Below are positions 8,594 to 16,710 of a DNA stretch of 23,994 nt, one piece after another. Source of the DNA: an uncultured Eubacteriaceae bacterium (lineage in GTDB: Bacteria; Bacillota; Clostridia; Lachnospirales; CAG-274); contig CALIRN010000036.1 in NCBI GenBank assembly GCA_938042265.1, forward strand, positions 1-23,994, in the 5' to 3' direction. The position numbers were made by a program, and so were the translations under genes. The notes beneath the pieces are model-generated. The model ran no database searches. It saw only the letters and a list, made by a program, of their open reading frames with translations, and was not told the DNA's origin. The number at the start of each line of letters is the position of its first letter. Position 1 is the stretch's first letter.

Positions 8594-8628
8594 AAACTTC
8601 ACTCCCACAAATATGCCATACAAATTTA

Positions 8629-11600
8629 TCAATTTTTAATAATTTCCCACATTCTGCTTTTAGCATTAAACTTATGGCTGCCATTTTCACAATAATCATC
8701 TTGAACAGTCATAATATCTGCAACCCTGTCGGAAATCCAGCCATTTTCAAGACAGGTGGCAAACATATCCGCCGCCAGCTCACTATTTACTTCCATATCA
8801 TCAATAATTCCGTGTACAGCACTTCCAAAATCATCAGCAAACCGCAATATACCGTTTTGCAGTATCTTTAGTTCATCAGCAATAATCCTATCATCCTTAT
8901 AGGTAGGAATTATTTTTCCGTCATCATCTTCAAAACATATAAGCTGACCAAATGGTGCCTTTAACACCGCCTCAAGAAAAAGCTGATTTCTAAATATTTT
9001 ATTTGTTTTTTCCTCTGAAATATCATACAGCGGATAGAGGGACTCGCATTTGCAATCAAGCTGCTCAGGCTTTCTGTTTGTAGATGTACACAGGTACTTT
9101 CCGGATATTCTGCTCTCCAACATCTTTGCCAGATAATATTGTATTGTACCGGAATAACCCACATCGACCACAGCTCCCTTATCTCCTATGGCAAGCTCAT
9201 TGATATAGCCCATATAGCTTCTTCTCTCTTTTTCAGCCCTTTCAAAAATATCCTCCAGATGAGGTCGCACATCATTCATTACCGCATCAAGCTCCTCAGG
9301 CATAGAGATATGACGATCCTGAATATCATCGTAAAGCTCTGCGCCAAGCCTTGATTTTAAAAGGTTTGAAAGGCTCCCTCTGTAATACTGGGCAAGAATA
9401 CTGCTAACCTCACCCTCGCTTCTTACAGCAGCAACAGATACAGCCCTTCTTGATGCAAGGAAATAAGCTGTTTTTCTTTTAGTTTCGGGGGTTCCGTCAT
9501 AAATGCGTCTATAAAAGTCCTCAAAAATATAACCCTCTCTTGCCAAAAACAAAAGAAAATCATCCTTGTCCGTAACACGGTTAAGCCAAAGACTGAAAGC
9601 TGCAAAAAGCGGTCCAAAGGCACTGTAGCCCATGGTATCATATTCCTTTATATCAGGCTCACCGTCAACTCTCTGACAAAACGGAGAGTTGTATATCCCA
9701 CAGTTTATAAACATACCCAGCATAAGCGAGGCTGATATATCGCCTGCAAAATTCTTCATAAAACTGCCGTAAGAGTTGCTCATTTTAAATGCAGTTCTCG
9801 GATTTATGACAAAAAACGCCTCCCGCTTTCTGTCAATTACTCTTTGTATATCCGACTGCGGATTGTCCCCTATATGCACGGTTTTAGCCTGTCCATAGCA
9901 GTCAAAAAAACCATCCCACATGGTATTGGTGTCCTTTCTCATACCCTTTTCACAGGATATCCACATATCATTCCAACCCTCATAGCCGCAGCGCTTAAGC
10001 ATATCTGATATAATATCACCCGTAAGATACATATCGCTTACAAGCACAAGCTTTTTCCCGCAGCCTTTAAGATAGTTGAATATTTCAAGCATATCTCGCC
10101 TTGGCACACACATTTCAAGCTCCAGCTTAATTTCCATTGCTTTAAGGTTATATGCCTTATCTGCCGAAATGTTTAAAACGCAGGACATCTCCTCATATAT
10201 ATCGTCTATGGAAGTAAACTCCCCTTTCTTATTCCATGCAAGTTCCTCCGCTTTTTTACGTGCCTTAAGATAATCGCATTTTATGCCAATTTCCTTTTCG
10301 GCTCTAATCTGCATAATCTTAAAAATATCATCGGGCATATACACCTTTCTTGTAATAAGGGTATCAAAAATATCAAAGCTTATTACGTCAAAATTTGACA
10401 AGTACATCTTGGCATTATCTGTGTTTACGGCAAAATATCTTTCATAAGCCTTATAGCTTTTGCCAAGCATAATATAATCGCTCCTTATATCATGGATAGC
10501 GTCAATATACCCCCTGCTCCTTGACACAAAGGCAATTGCTCTCTCCAATATATGAGCAAGAGTGCCGTCAGTCTGTCCCGACTCAGGCGGAAAATCATCA
10601 TATTTAAGCCTGCGGTCAAAAACAGGTTTAACTGCATCTGTCCTCGCCCAAAAAAAGCTGCCTACGGGATAATTGAAAAATCCGTCCTCAAAGGGTATGC
10701 CAAGCTCCGCAAGCAGCTTTCTTCCACCGCCTGCATTTTCAAGCCAATCCTGAGCTATTATCGGCATTTCCCCAAAGGTTTCAGGATAAAAAAGACCAAT
10801 ATTGGTACTTTCAAACACAGCAAATATCTTTTTAACCGTTTCCTCATCCTTTAAAAGACAATCAAGACTGTACCTGCGCCAACCATACTGCTCCTTTCCT
10901 GAATATACTGATTTTTTACTGTGAACATGAAGGAAATAGTCATATCCGCTTATTTCCTCTCCAAACTGTACATAAAGTGGAGCAATATCCCTGCCCCTGT
11001 TTATGGTCTTTTGTACTTCAACCCTGCTTACATTTTTAAGCTTTTTAAATTGTCTTTTTATATCAAACGGATCAGCATCCTCCCTACACGATACAAAAAG
11101 ATCGAATTTATACGGTATGTTATTAAAATATGCAAAAAACTCCTCCAAAAGGTCCACATAATAAAGATGAAGGTGTACTGCAATACTTTTATTAAGGCAG
11201 TCCAAAGGCACAATTTGACTTTTTGCAGTAAATGGCACCTCTGTTTTATTAAGTACAGGTAAAGCCAAAGGCTTACTGCTTTTATAATGCTCAACTGCGC
11301 CGTTAAAGCCGAGTTCTTTTACGTAAAACAAAAACTCATAGGCTCTTCCTGTAACGGGATTATTACGCAAAAGGCCCTTGGTACCGCCTACAATAAATCT
11401 GAGCGGCGCAGTAATCTTCCAACAAGTTGAGTTATATATCTCTTTAATTTGGTTATCCCTGCTCAAAATAACACTGTTAAGCCCCTCTATACGTGAATCT
11501 CTGCTTATAACAGCCCTGTTAAGCTCATCTATTACAGAATTTTTTTCGGACATCTCACGATTTAAGCTGTCTATTTTAAGATTACAGCTATTTATTTCGT

Positions 11601-12882
11601 CCTCCTTTTGAGCTATTATTTCCACCTTTTGCTCAATTTCTGCCTGCTTTTCTCCAATAAAACGGTTAAGACTGTCCATAGCAGCAGCAGAGTTTTCCTT
11701 TTCCTCCTTTATCTTTTGTGTGAGGTAATTTGCGGTAGCCTCCGACAATGAGGTAATATCATAAGACATCCTTACGGCTGTAGTTTCACTGTCTGCCGCT
11801 ATATAAAACTGTACATCGGCATCATTAAATACGCATACACTCTTATCCTCTCCAAGTATACAACCATTACAGCCAAACTCTGGAGTAAACTCCTCAGCTC
11901 CTCTGAACGCCTTTATATCCACATTGCTCAAAACACAGTAATCCGTTATGGGATCAATCCTCACGGCACGAACACTGCCTTTAACCGATACCTCCACACA
12001 GCCATGTCCGTCTTTGTTAATATTACTGAAGCTCATTACGGACTCGGGCACAACACCGTTGCCATAGTCATAAAAAACATCCACAATATTTTTAAATGTA
12101 TCACCGTCAAGCTTCTGCGCTAAAGCAAGCATATCATGATTTTTTACATTCAAAGACTCATAAAAGCCTTTAAAATCAAGACAGTCACTGTATACATAGC
12201 TTTGGAAGCTCTTTTCCATCTTATCAAAAATGCTTATTTCCTCAGACGTAATTCCAAGTCTTTCAAAAACGCCATTGTCCACAATAATCCCTCTTAACGG
12301 ATTATCAAGAATATAGCTTAATATAATTCTGTACTCTATAAATTTAATCGGTATAGGGAATTCATAAGTCCACTCATAGTCAATAATATTGTATCCATCT
12401 TCATTTAAAATAACGTTTGAAAACACGGCGTCTATGTTGCTTATTTTACAGCATTTACTGCCCTCAAGGCCACGGCAGTCACCAAATATTGCGCTTATTT
12501 CCTCTCCGCCCTCAAAGCTAACACATAACGCCTGCTCTGTCAGTGCATCAAAATAATCCGCTATCTCTTCAATCGCCGTCTGCAGATCATTCTTATCAAA
12601 AATCAGAAAATCAAGCCTTTTATCCAAGCCTATACCCTCAATATATTTAAAACGCAGTATGCTGCCGTCCTTTTCGCATCTGTTAAGTACAATTTTGGGG
12701 GTTTTATAACACTCCTTTAAAGCGGAATAATTTTTGAGCATTGATAAAATATGCCCCTCTGCCTTTGGATTTGCCGCAGATTTTTCAACAAATTTTTTTC
12801 CGTCAATTTTGACTATAGCGGTTTTTATTTTAAACTTGTCATTACGCTCATTGGAAAACTTTACAAACAATACCTCTTTCAT
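8629..12882 (-). CDS. Giant multidomain polysaccharide protein: kinase-like, coiled coil, RgpF-like, HAD-like
   Basis: 1417 residues with no signal peptide or clear membrane helix, so probably cytosolic or membrane-peripheral. In order: (a) about 1-260, a choline-kinase/aminoglycoside-phosphotransferase-like domain with a D151-x4-N156 catalytic loop and IIDYEW (D168) as metal-binding motif; (b) about 285-375, a small beta domain; (c) about 380-483, a coiled coil with 14-residue repeats starting I[DE]xLN; (d) STCWKITAPLR (485-495), a motif often found after coils in O-antigen proteins including WbdD; (e) about 560-800, similar to rhamnan synthesis protein RgpF (RGRDIAPL, HVHSKKS, FWAR); (f) about 828-1030, HAD-like, with DIFDT (837-841), LVSDMY (947-952), HIGDNPQSD (1003-1011); (g) about 1075-1417, a domain starting DDFLLFLAREGYIFE that often follows such HADs. 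GGAG lies 6 bases before the ATG, 9 bases after the methyltransferase stop. Domain calls are solid for c, e, f; the kinase reading is good but the substrate is unknown. Confidence 0.82.
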   Translation of the reverse strand: MKEVLFVKFSNERNDKFKIKTAIVKIDGKKFVEKSAANPKAEGHILSMLKNYSALKECYKTPKIVLNRCEKDGSILRFKYIEGIGLDKRLDFLIFDKNDLQTAIEEIADYFDALTEQALCVSFEGGEEISAIFGDCRGLEGSKCCKISNIDAVFSNVILNEDGYNIIDYEWTYEFPIPIKFIEYRIILSYILDNPLRGIIVDNGVFERLGITSEEISIFDKMEKSFQSYVYSDCLDFKGFYESLNVKNHDMLALAQKLDGDTFKNIVDVFYDYGNGVVPESVMSFSNINKDGHGCVEVSVKGSVRAVRIDPITDYCVLSNVDIKAFRGAEEFTPEFGCNGCILGEDKSVCVFNDADVQFYIAADSETTAVRMSYDITSLSEATANYLTQKIKEEKENSAAAMDSLNRFIGEKQAEIEQKVEIIAQKEDEINSCNLKIDSLNREMSEKNSVIDELNRAVISRDSRIEGLNSVILSRDNQIKEIYNSTCWKITAPLRFIVGGTKGLLRNNPVTGRAYEFLFYVKELGFNGAVEHYKSSKPLALPVLNKTEVPFTAKSQIVPLDCLNKSIAVHLHLYYVDLLEEFFAYFNNIPYKFDLFVSCREDADPFDIKRQFKKLKNVSRVEVQKTINRGRDIAPLYVQFGEEISGYDYFLHVHSKKSVYSGKEQYGWRRYSLDCLLKDEETVKKIFAVFESTNIGLFYPETFGEMPIIAQDWLENAGGGRKLLAELGIPFEDGFFNYPVGSFFWARTDAVKPVFDRRLKYDDFPPESGQTDGTLAHILERAIAFVSRSRGYIDAIHDIRSDYIMLGKSYKAYERYFAVNTDNAKMYLSNFDVISFDIFDTLITRKVYMPDDIFKIMQIRAEKEIGIKCDYLKARKKAEELAWNKKGEFTSIDDIYEEMSCVLNISADKAYNLKAMEIKLELEMCVPRRDMLEIFNYLKGCGKKLVLVSDMYLTGDIISDMLKRCGYEGWNDMWISCEKGMRKDTNTMWDGFFDCYGQAKTVHIGDNPQSDIQRVIDRKREAFFVINPRTAFKMSNSYGSFMKNFAGDISASLMLGMFINCGIYNSPFCQRVDGEPDIKEYDTMGYSAFGPLFAAFSLWLNRVTDKDDFLLFLAREGYIFEDFYRRIYDGTPETKRKTAYFLASRRAVSVAAVRSEGEVSSILAQYYRGSLSNLLKSRLGAELYDDIQDRHISMPEELDAVMNDVRPHLEDIFERAEKERRSYMGYINELAIGDKGAVVDVGYSGTIQYYLAKMLESRISGKYLCTSTNRKPEQLDCKCESLYPLYDISEEKTNKIFRNQLFLEAVLKAPFGQLICFEDDDGKIIPTYKDDRIIADELKILQNGILRFADDFGSAVHGIIDDMEVNSELAADMFATCLENGWISDRVADIMTVQDDYCENGSHKFNAKSRMWEIIKN
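11449..11574 (-). repeat. Three 14-residue (42-bp) coding repeats in the coiled coil
   Basis: Within the 1417-residue protein, residues 437-478 are three consecutive 14-residue units, starting IDSLNRE, IDELNRA and IEGLNSV, with SRD shared by the last two. Two heptads per unit gives a continuous coil register. The repeats are recognisable as protein but diverged at DNA level. Confidence 0.7.
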
Positions 12883-12891
12883 AGTCTACTC

Positions 12892-13815
12892 CTATTTTGT
12901 AAGTTCAATAAAAAACGAGTTTGAAAACTGCGGAAACAGTCCGTTTTTAATTACACTGTCATACGCTCTGCTCTCATCAAAGGTAAGCATTCTATTGTTG
13001 TCAAAATTCCTGAGATTGCTGGTAAGCTCACCTGCTTTTGGCAGCCATTCATCAGTATAAAGACATTTGGGAAATTTATAATCCGGATAAGGATAATAAA
13101 ACTTAAAATCCGAAAAGCCAAGACATTTGAACATCCGTTCCAACTCACCTTTGCCAAAGGTTTTTACTCCCTTTGTTGAGGGATATCCCTCTATGGACTC
13201 ATAATACAGATTTAAATGATCCTCCTTGCAGCCTGCCCAATATTTCATACCCAACTTATTTTCAATAGCAACAAGTATTCTGCCGCCATCTTTAAGCATA
13301 TCCCTTGCCGCATTGAGAAATGCCTCATAAGGATTTTCCGCCTTAATGTATGCCTCGGCATATTCAAGCACACCTATAAGTGTAACTATATCATATTTTT
13401 CGTTATGCTCAAAACTTATATCCTGAAAATTGCCCACCAAAATTTCAATATTGTTATACTCTTTATTGCGCAATGCATTTATAGTACTTCTTTTTTTTGA
13501 AAGCTCAATACATTTTACGCAGTCTGCCTTTTCGGCTAAAGCACCCGTAAGCGCACCGCAGCCTGAGCCTATCTCCAGCACTTTCATATCCTTATCAATG
13601 GGATACCAGTTTAAAATATTTTTTCTGTTTTCAGAAAGATGATACATAACCGCCCAACTCTTTTTTTCGGCAATAATTCTATCATATTCATTTTTATCAT
13701 ACTTTGATACAATATCCAGTATCTCGTCCTCCACACTTCCGTCACAGTAAAGATCTTTACCGCTATAGCAGTCAAGGTTTAAAATCACATTCCCTATTTT
13801 TTCAATCAGCGCCAC
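12892..13815 (-). CDS. Class I SAM-dependent methyltransferase of the polysaccharide operon
   Basis: Methyltransferase of 307 residues. The SAM-binding motif I is VLEIGSGCGALTG (about 79-91), the acidic end of the next strand is CIEL (102-105), and DIVTLIGVLEY (about 142-152) holds the later core strand; a basic YHLSENRKN segment precedes the fold. The frame is open to 13842, but GGAGG lies 7 bases before the GTG at 13815, so I start there. This leaves 13 bases after the ATPase stop and 9 before the giant kinase/coil gene. The acceptor is not visible. Because it sits between an ATPase with a terminal-sugar-binding-type domain and a kinase-like coiled-coil protein, I infer that it methylates the glycan chain end or a phosphate on it, as the WbdD methyltransferase does. 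A sugar O-methyltransferase is the main alternative. Confidence 0.85.
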   Translation of the reverse strand: MALIEKIGNVILNLDCYSGKDLYCDGSVEDEILDIVSKYDKNEYDRIIAEKKSWAVMYHLSENRKNILNWYPIDKDMKVLEIGSGCGALTGALAEKADCVKCIELSKKRSTINALRNKEYNNIEILVGNFQDISFEHNEKYDIVTLIGVLEYAEAYIKAENPYEAFLNAARDMLKDGGRILVAIENKLGMKYWAGCKEDHLNLYYESIEGYPSTKGVKTFGKGELERMFKCLGFSDFKFYYPYPDYKFPKCLYTDEWLPKAGELTSNLRNFDNNRMLTFDESRAYDSVIKNGLFPQFSNSFFIELTK

Positions 13816-13828
13816 TAAAACACCTCCG

Positions 13829-15094
13829 TCAATTAATTTCAATTACGGAATTCATATCATAAAATCCCACAGTATTTTTTTCGGATATAACAGTAATATT
13901 ACACACCTGATACAGCCTGTGATATACCGTAAAATCACCGTCTCTGTAGCCTGTACAGCCCAAACTCAGCAGGTAATTGCCTCCCTGAATGTCCATTTTT
14001 TGTGTAAAGGTTACCGTTTTTTCATCTCCGGGCTTAACCTGCCCTACATTCATATTTTCATACATTGTATTGGTACCCGTTACGTCCGTGCCCTGTAAAT
14101 CAACTATTGTAAAGGCAAAAATAGGGGCTTCTATTTCCTCTGCAAAGCGTACCTTCATTTTAATTTTAAAGGTTGATCCTTTTTCAATCTGATTAATAAT
14201 TCTGCCCTTGCTGTCAACAACGGCAAAATCATATATCTCTGCCTTTCCGTTGCCGTAGGAGTTTATCTGAGGGTTTAAGGTCAAACTGTCCTTCCATTTG
14301 TCAAGCCCGTTGTCAACAAGCTCTAAAGACTCATCATTATCATTGTCAGGCTCTATATCCCGGTTTACCAGTATCTTTTTGTATAAATCTATCATATCCG
14401 CTGAGTTTCCCTCAGCAAGCTTTTGCCCCTGATTAAGCAAAATTACCCTGTCGCAGTACTTGTTAATGCTGCTTAGACTATGGCTTACCAAAAGTATGGT
14501 TTTGCCCATTTTTTTAAATTCTTCAAATTTTTTGTAGCATTTTGCCTGAAAAAATACATCACCTACGGAAAGCGCCTCATCAACAATAAGTATTTCAGGG
14601 TCTATATTTATGGCAACTGCAAAGGCAAGCCTTACAAACATACCGCTTGAATAGTTTTTAACCGGCTGATTTATAAAATCGCCTATATCCGCAAACCTTA
14701 GTATATCCTCCAGTCTCTTATCAACCTCAGCTCTTGTATAACCCATCATAGTGCCGTTAAGGTAAATATTTTCCATACCCGTATATTCGCCGTTAAAGCC
14801 TGCGCCAAGCTCCAGAAGTGCCGATATTTTTCCGTTTATCTCAACACTGCCCTTTGTGGGAGTCAGCACTCCCGTAATTATTTTAAGCATTGTGGACTTG
14901 CCTGCACCGTTTACGCCTATAAGTCCGATGGTTTCACCTTTTTTTACTTTAAAGGAAACCTCCCTGAGCGCATAGTACTCCTTATGGCAGCATTTTTTTG
15001 TTATGCTAACTGCCTCCTTAAGCCTGTCCATAGGTCTGTCATACAATCTGTATACCTTGCTTACATTATTAACCTTTATAGAATAATTTTCCAT
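13829..15094 (-). CDS. Wzt-like polysaccharide ABC transporter ATPase with C-terminal binding domain
   Basis: ATP-binding subunit that powers export of an undecaprenyl-linked polysaccharide across the membrane. Residues 1-240 are a complete nucleotide-binding domain: Walker A GVNGAGKST (60-68), signature YSSGM (148-152), Walker B ILIVDE (168-173) and H-loop VSHS (203-206). Insert features such as LELGAGF are typical of the Wzt/TagH branch. Residues about 276-421 are an all-beta C-terminal extension resembling Wzt_C, the domain that in E. coli O8/O9a Wzt binds the modified chain end and decides which chains are exported. Plain TagH-type ATPases lack this specific domain. AAGGAG lies 8 bases before the start, and the permease stop is 12 bases upstream. 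I would name it wzt-like, not wzt, because the species and glycan differ. Confidence 0.9.
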   Translation of the reverse strand: MENYSIKVNNVSKVYRLYDRPMDRLKEAVSITKKCCHKEYYALREVSFKVKKGETIGLIGVNGAGKSTMLKIITGVLTPTKGSVEINGKISALLELGAGFNGEYTGMENIYLNGTMMGYTRAEVDKRLEDILRFADIGDFINQPVKNYSSGMFVRLAFAVAINIDPEILIVDEALSVGDVFFQAKCYKKFEEFKKMGKTILLVSHSLSSINKYCDRVILLNQGQKLAEGNSADMIDLYKKILVNRDIEPDNDNDESLELVDNGLDKWKDSLTLNPQINSYGNGKAEIYDFAVVDSKGRIINQIEKGSTFKIKMKVRFAEEIEAPIFAFTIVDLQGTDVTGTNTMYENMNVGQVKPGDEKTVTFTQKMDIQGGNYLLSLGCTGYRDGDFTVYHRLYQVCNITVISEKNTVGFYDMNSVIEIN

Positions 15095-15106
15095 TGTATA
15101 TACTCC

Positions 15107-16492
15107 TTATAAAACGTCGGCAAAGTGGGGCTTAAGCTTTTTATAAAGTACACAGCCCACAAGCATAAGCACAGACAGCACCACCCAAAAGTAAAGGGTC
15201 TGCTTTATATTGTTGAAAAATGCCACATTATATATAAGGCTGTCCCTGTAGCCCTGCACAATGTAATACATAGGGTTAAGCTTAAACAGCCACATAAACT
15301 GACTAGGTATTCTGTCTATCGACCACATAATAGGCGTAAGCCACATACCAAACTGCAGTACAATGTTCATTATCTGTCCAAGATCCTTAAAAAACACAAC
15401 CAAGGCACTTGTTATATAGCTTAAGGCTATAATAAGCAGAAACATACAGCCCGAATAATACAAAACCTGTAGCCAATATATATTGGGCTTTTCACCGTAA
15501 ATAAGATAAAAAGCAAACATAAACGCAACAAAGAAAATATGCACAAAAAATGCCGACATTATTTTAACCAAGGGCAGAATGTGTATCTTAAATACTACCT
15601 TTTTAACAAGATAGCTGTATTCCAGAAGTGCCATTGTGGCATTGTTCCATCCCTCAGAAAAGAAAAACCATGGTATAAGCCCCGCAATAAACCACAATAT
15701 AAAGGCAACATCGCCCACATCATTATTTCTGAAGCCCACCTGAAATACAAACCAGAATACCAGTATTGTACATACAGGCTGTACAAATGCCCATATTATA
15801 CCAAAATAGGAGCCGGCAAACTTTGTTTTAAAGTCATTTATAGCAAGGGATAAAATAAGACTTCTGTTCCTGTAAAGGTCCGTTGCCATTGATAAAACCG
15901 ATTTTACTCTGACATAGCGGTTTATTATAACAAGAGTAAGCGCAGCTGCAATAAATGCAAATATTTTTGTATAATTTTTGTATGGTGTAAGCTCAGGTAT
16001 TTTAAACATAATGTAGGGGTCAGCACCGTCAGGCGTCAGCACAATATCACCACTGTCATTTTTACTGAGGTGGCAGTTGTTAAGCAGACCTTCCTTTATA
16101 TCCTCATACGATATATCCTTATAGCCCGTACTGTCCTTATAGCGTATTTTCTTAAATACAGCCTCTCCCTTGAAACACTCACCAATCTGCAGCATAACAT
16201 ATTTTAATCCGTCAGAGGGCAGAATTATTGCGCCGCTGTAGGAATAATTATTTTCGTCCTCACTGTCAAAGCCCTTCATAAGTCCGGGATCAATCTCTCC
16301 GTTTTCATCATAGGTATAGTAAACCTCAAGCGGTCTTGTACCAAGCAATCTGCCTTCCATTTTAATATAAAGCGACTTTGCATTATAAAAGGACCCGAAA
16401 AAATTGAAAAAGAGCATAAAAAGGCAAACTGCAATAACCAGATATACAACCGCCTTGACCGCATAAAACATACCACTTTTAAACCTGTTCAT
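15107..16492 (-). CDS. Wzm/RgpC-like polysaccharide ABC transporter permease with N-terminal ectodomain
   Basis: Membrane subunit of the exporter, 461 residues. The canonical ABC-2 permease spans about 203-461: an amphipathic start (YRNRSLILSLAINDFKTKF), the GSYFGIIWAFVQP block, five to six further helices, and TPIMW plus NPMYYIVQGYR near the end, as in Wzm, TagG and RgpC. Unusually it is preceded by a membrane helix (about 12-33), a roughly 140-residue beta-rich segment (34-174), and a second helix (about 176-192). Wzm proteins are normally about 260 residues, so this is an added domain that should face outside. I start at the ATG at 16492 because AGGG lies 5 bases upstream; the ATG at 16516 is only a few bases from the predicted transcription start. 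First gene of the operon. Confidence 0.9.
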   Translation of the reverse strand: MNRFKSGMFYAVKAVVYLVIAVCLFMLFFNFFGSFYNAKSLYIKMEGRLLGTRPLEVYYTYDENGEIDPGLMKGFDSEDENNYSYSGAIILPSDGLKYVMLQIGECFKGEAVFKKIRYKDSTGYKDISYEDIKEGLLNNCHLSKNDSGDIVLTPDGADPYIMFKIPELTPYKNYTKIFAFIAAALTLVIINRYVRVKSVLSMATDLYRNRSLILSLAINDFKTKFAGSYFGIIWAFVQPVCTILVFWFVFQVGFRNNDVGDVAFILWFIAGLIPWFFFSEGWNNATMALLEYSYLVKKVVFKIHILPLVKIMSAFFVHIFFVAFMFAFYLIYGEKPNIYWLQVLYYSGCMFLLIIALSYITSALVVFFKDLGQIMNIVLQFGMWLTPIMWSIDRIPSQFMWLFKLNPMYYIVQGYRDSLIYNVAFFNNIKQTLYFWVVLSVLMLVGCVLYKKLKPHFADVL

Positions 16493-16528
16493 AATCACCC
16501 TCATCTCAAAAGACATATTATCTTAGTT

Positions 16529-16557
16529 ATTATACACTTATTTTACAATAATTTCAA
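16529..16557 (-). promoter_or_regulatory. Promoter of the surface-polysaccharide operon
   Basis: Minus-strand TTGAAA (-35, 16552-16557), exactly 17 bases, then TATAAT (-10, 16529-16534). Transcription would start near 16522, giving a leader of about 30 bases before the permease ATG. No internal promoter of comparable quality was noticed in the five tight junctions that follow, so the six genes are probably one transcript of about 13 kb. Confidence 0.75.
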
Positions 16558-16651
16558 GTATTGCAAAACCTGCCTTATTCAGCCGACATCACTGTTATTA
16601 TGCCTGCTGCGGGTTACTGATTATATTAAACCAAATCTTAAAATTTATTAA

Positions 16652-16680
16652 TTGTATTGCAGATAAAATTATATTATAAT
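16652..16680 (+). promoter_or_regulatory. Promoter of the LRR-dockerin gene
   Basis: TTGTAT (16652-16657), a 17-base spacer and TATAAT (16675-16680), in a divergent intergenic region shared with the polysaccharide operon promoter. AGGGGG at 16697-16702 gives the ribosome site 8 bases before the ATG. Confidence 0.6.
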
Positions 16681-16710
16681 TATATAATAACAGGATAGGG
16701 GGTAATTAAT

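Noticed and set aside
13829..16492. TagGH teichoic-acid exporter
   Set aside because: The permease ectodomain and the Wzt_C-like tail, plus the methyltransferase/kinase neighbours, fit an O-antigen-like or rhamnan-type exporter better; no tag synthesis genes are present.
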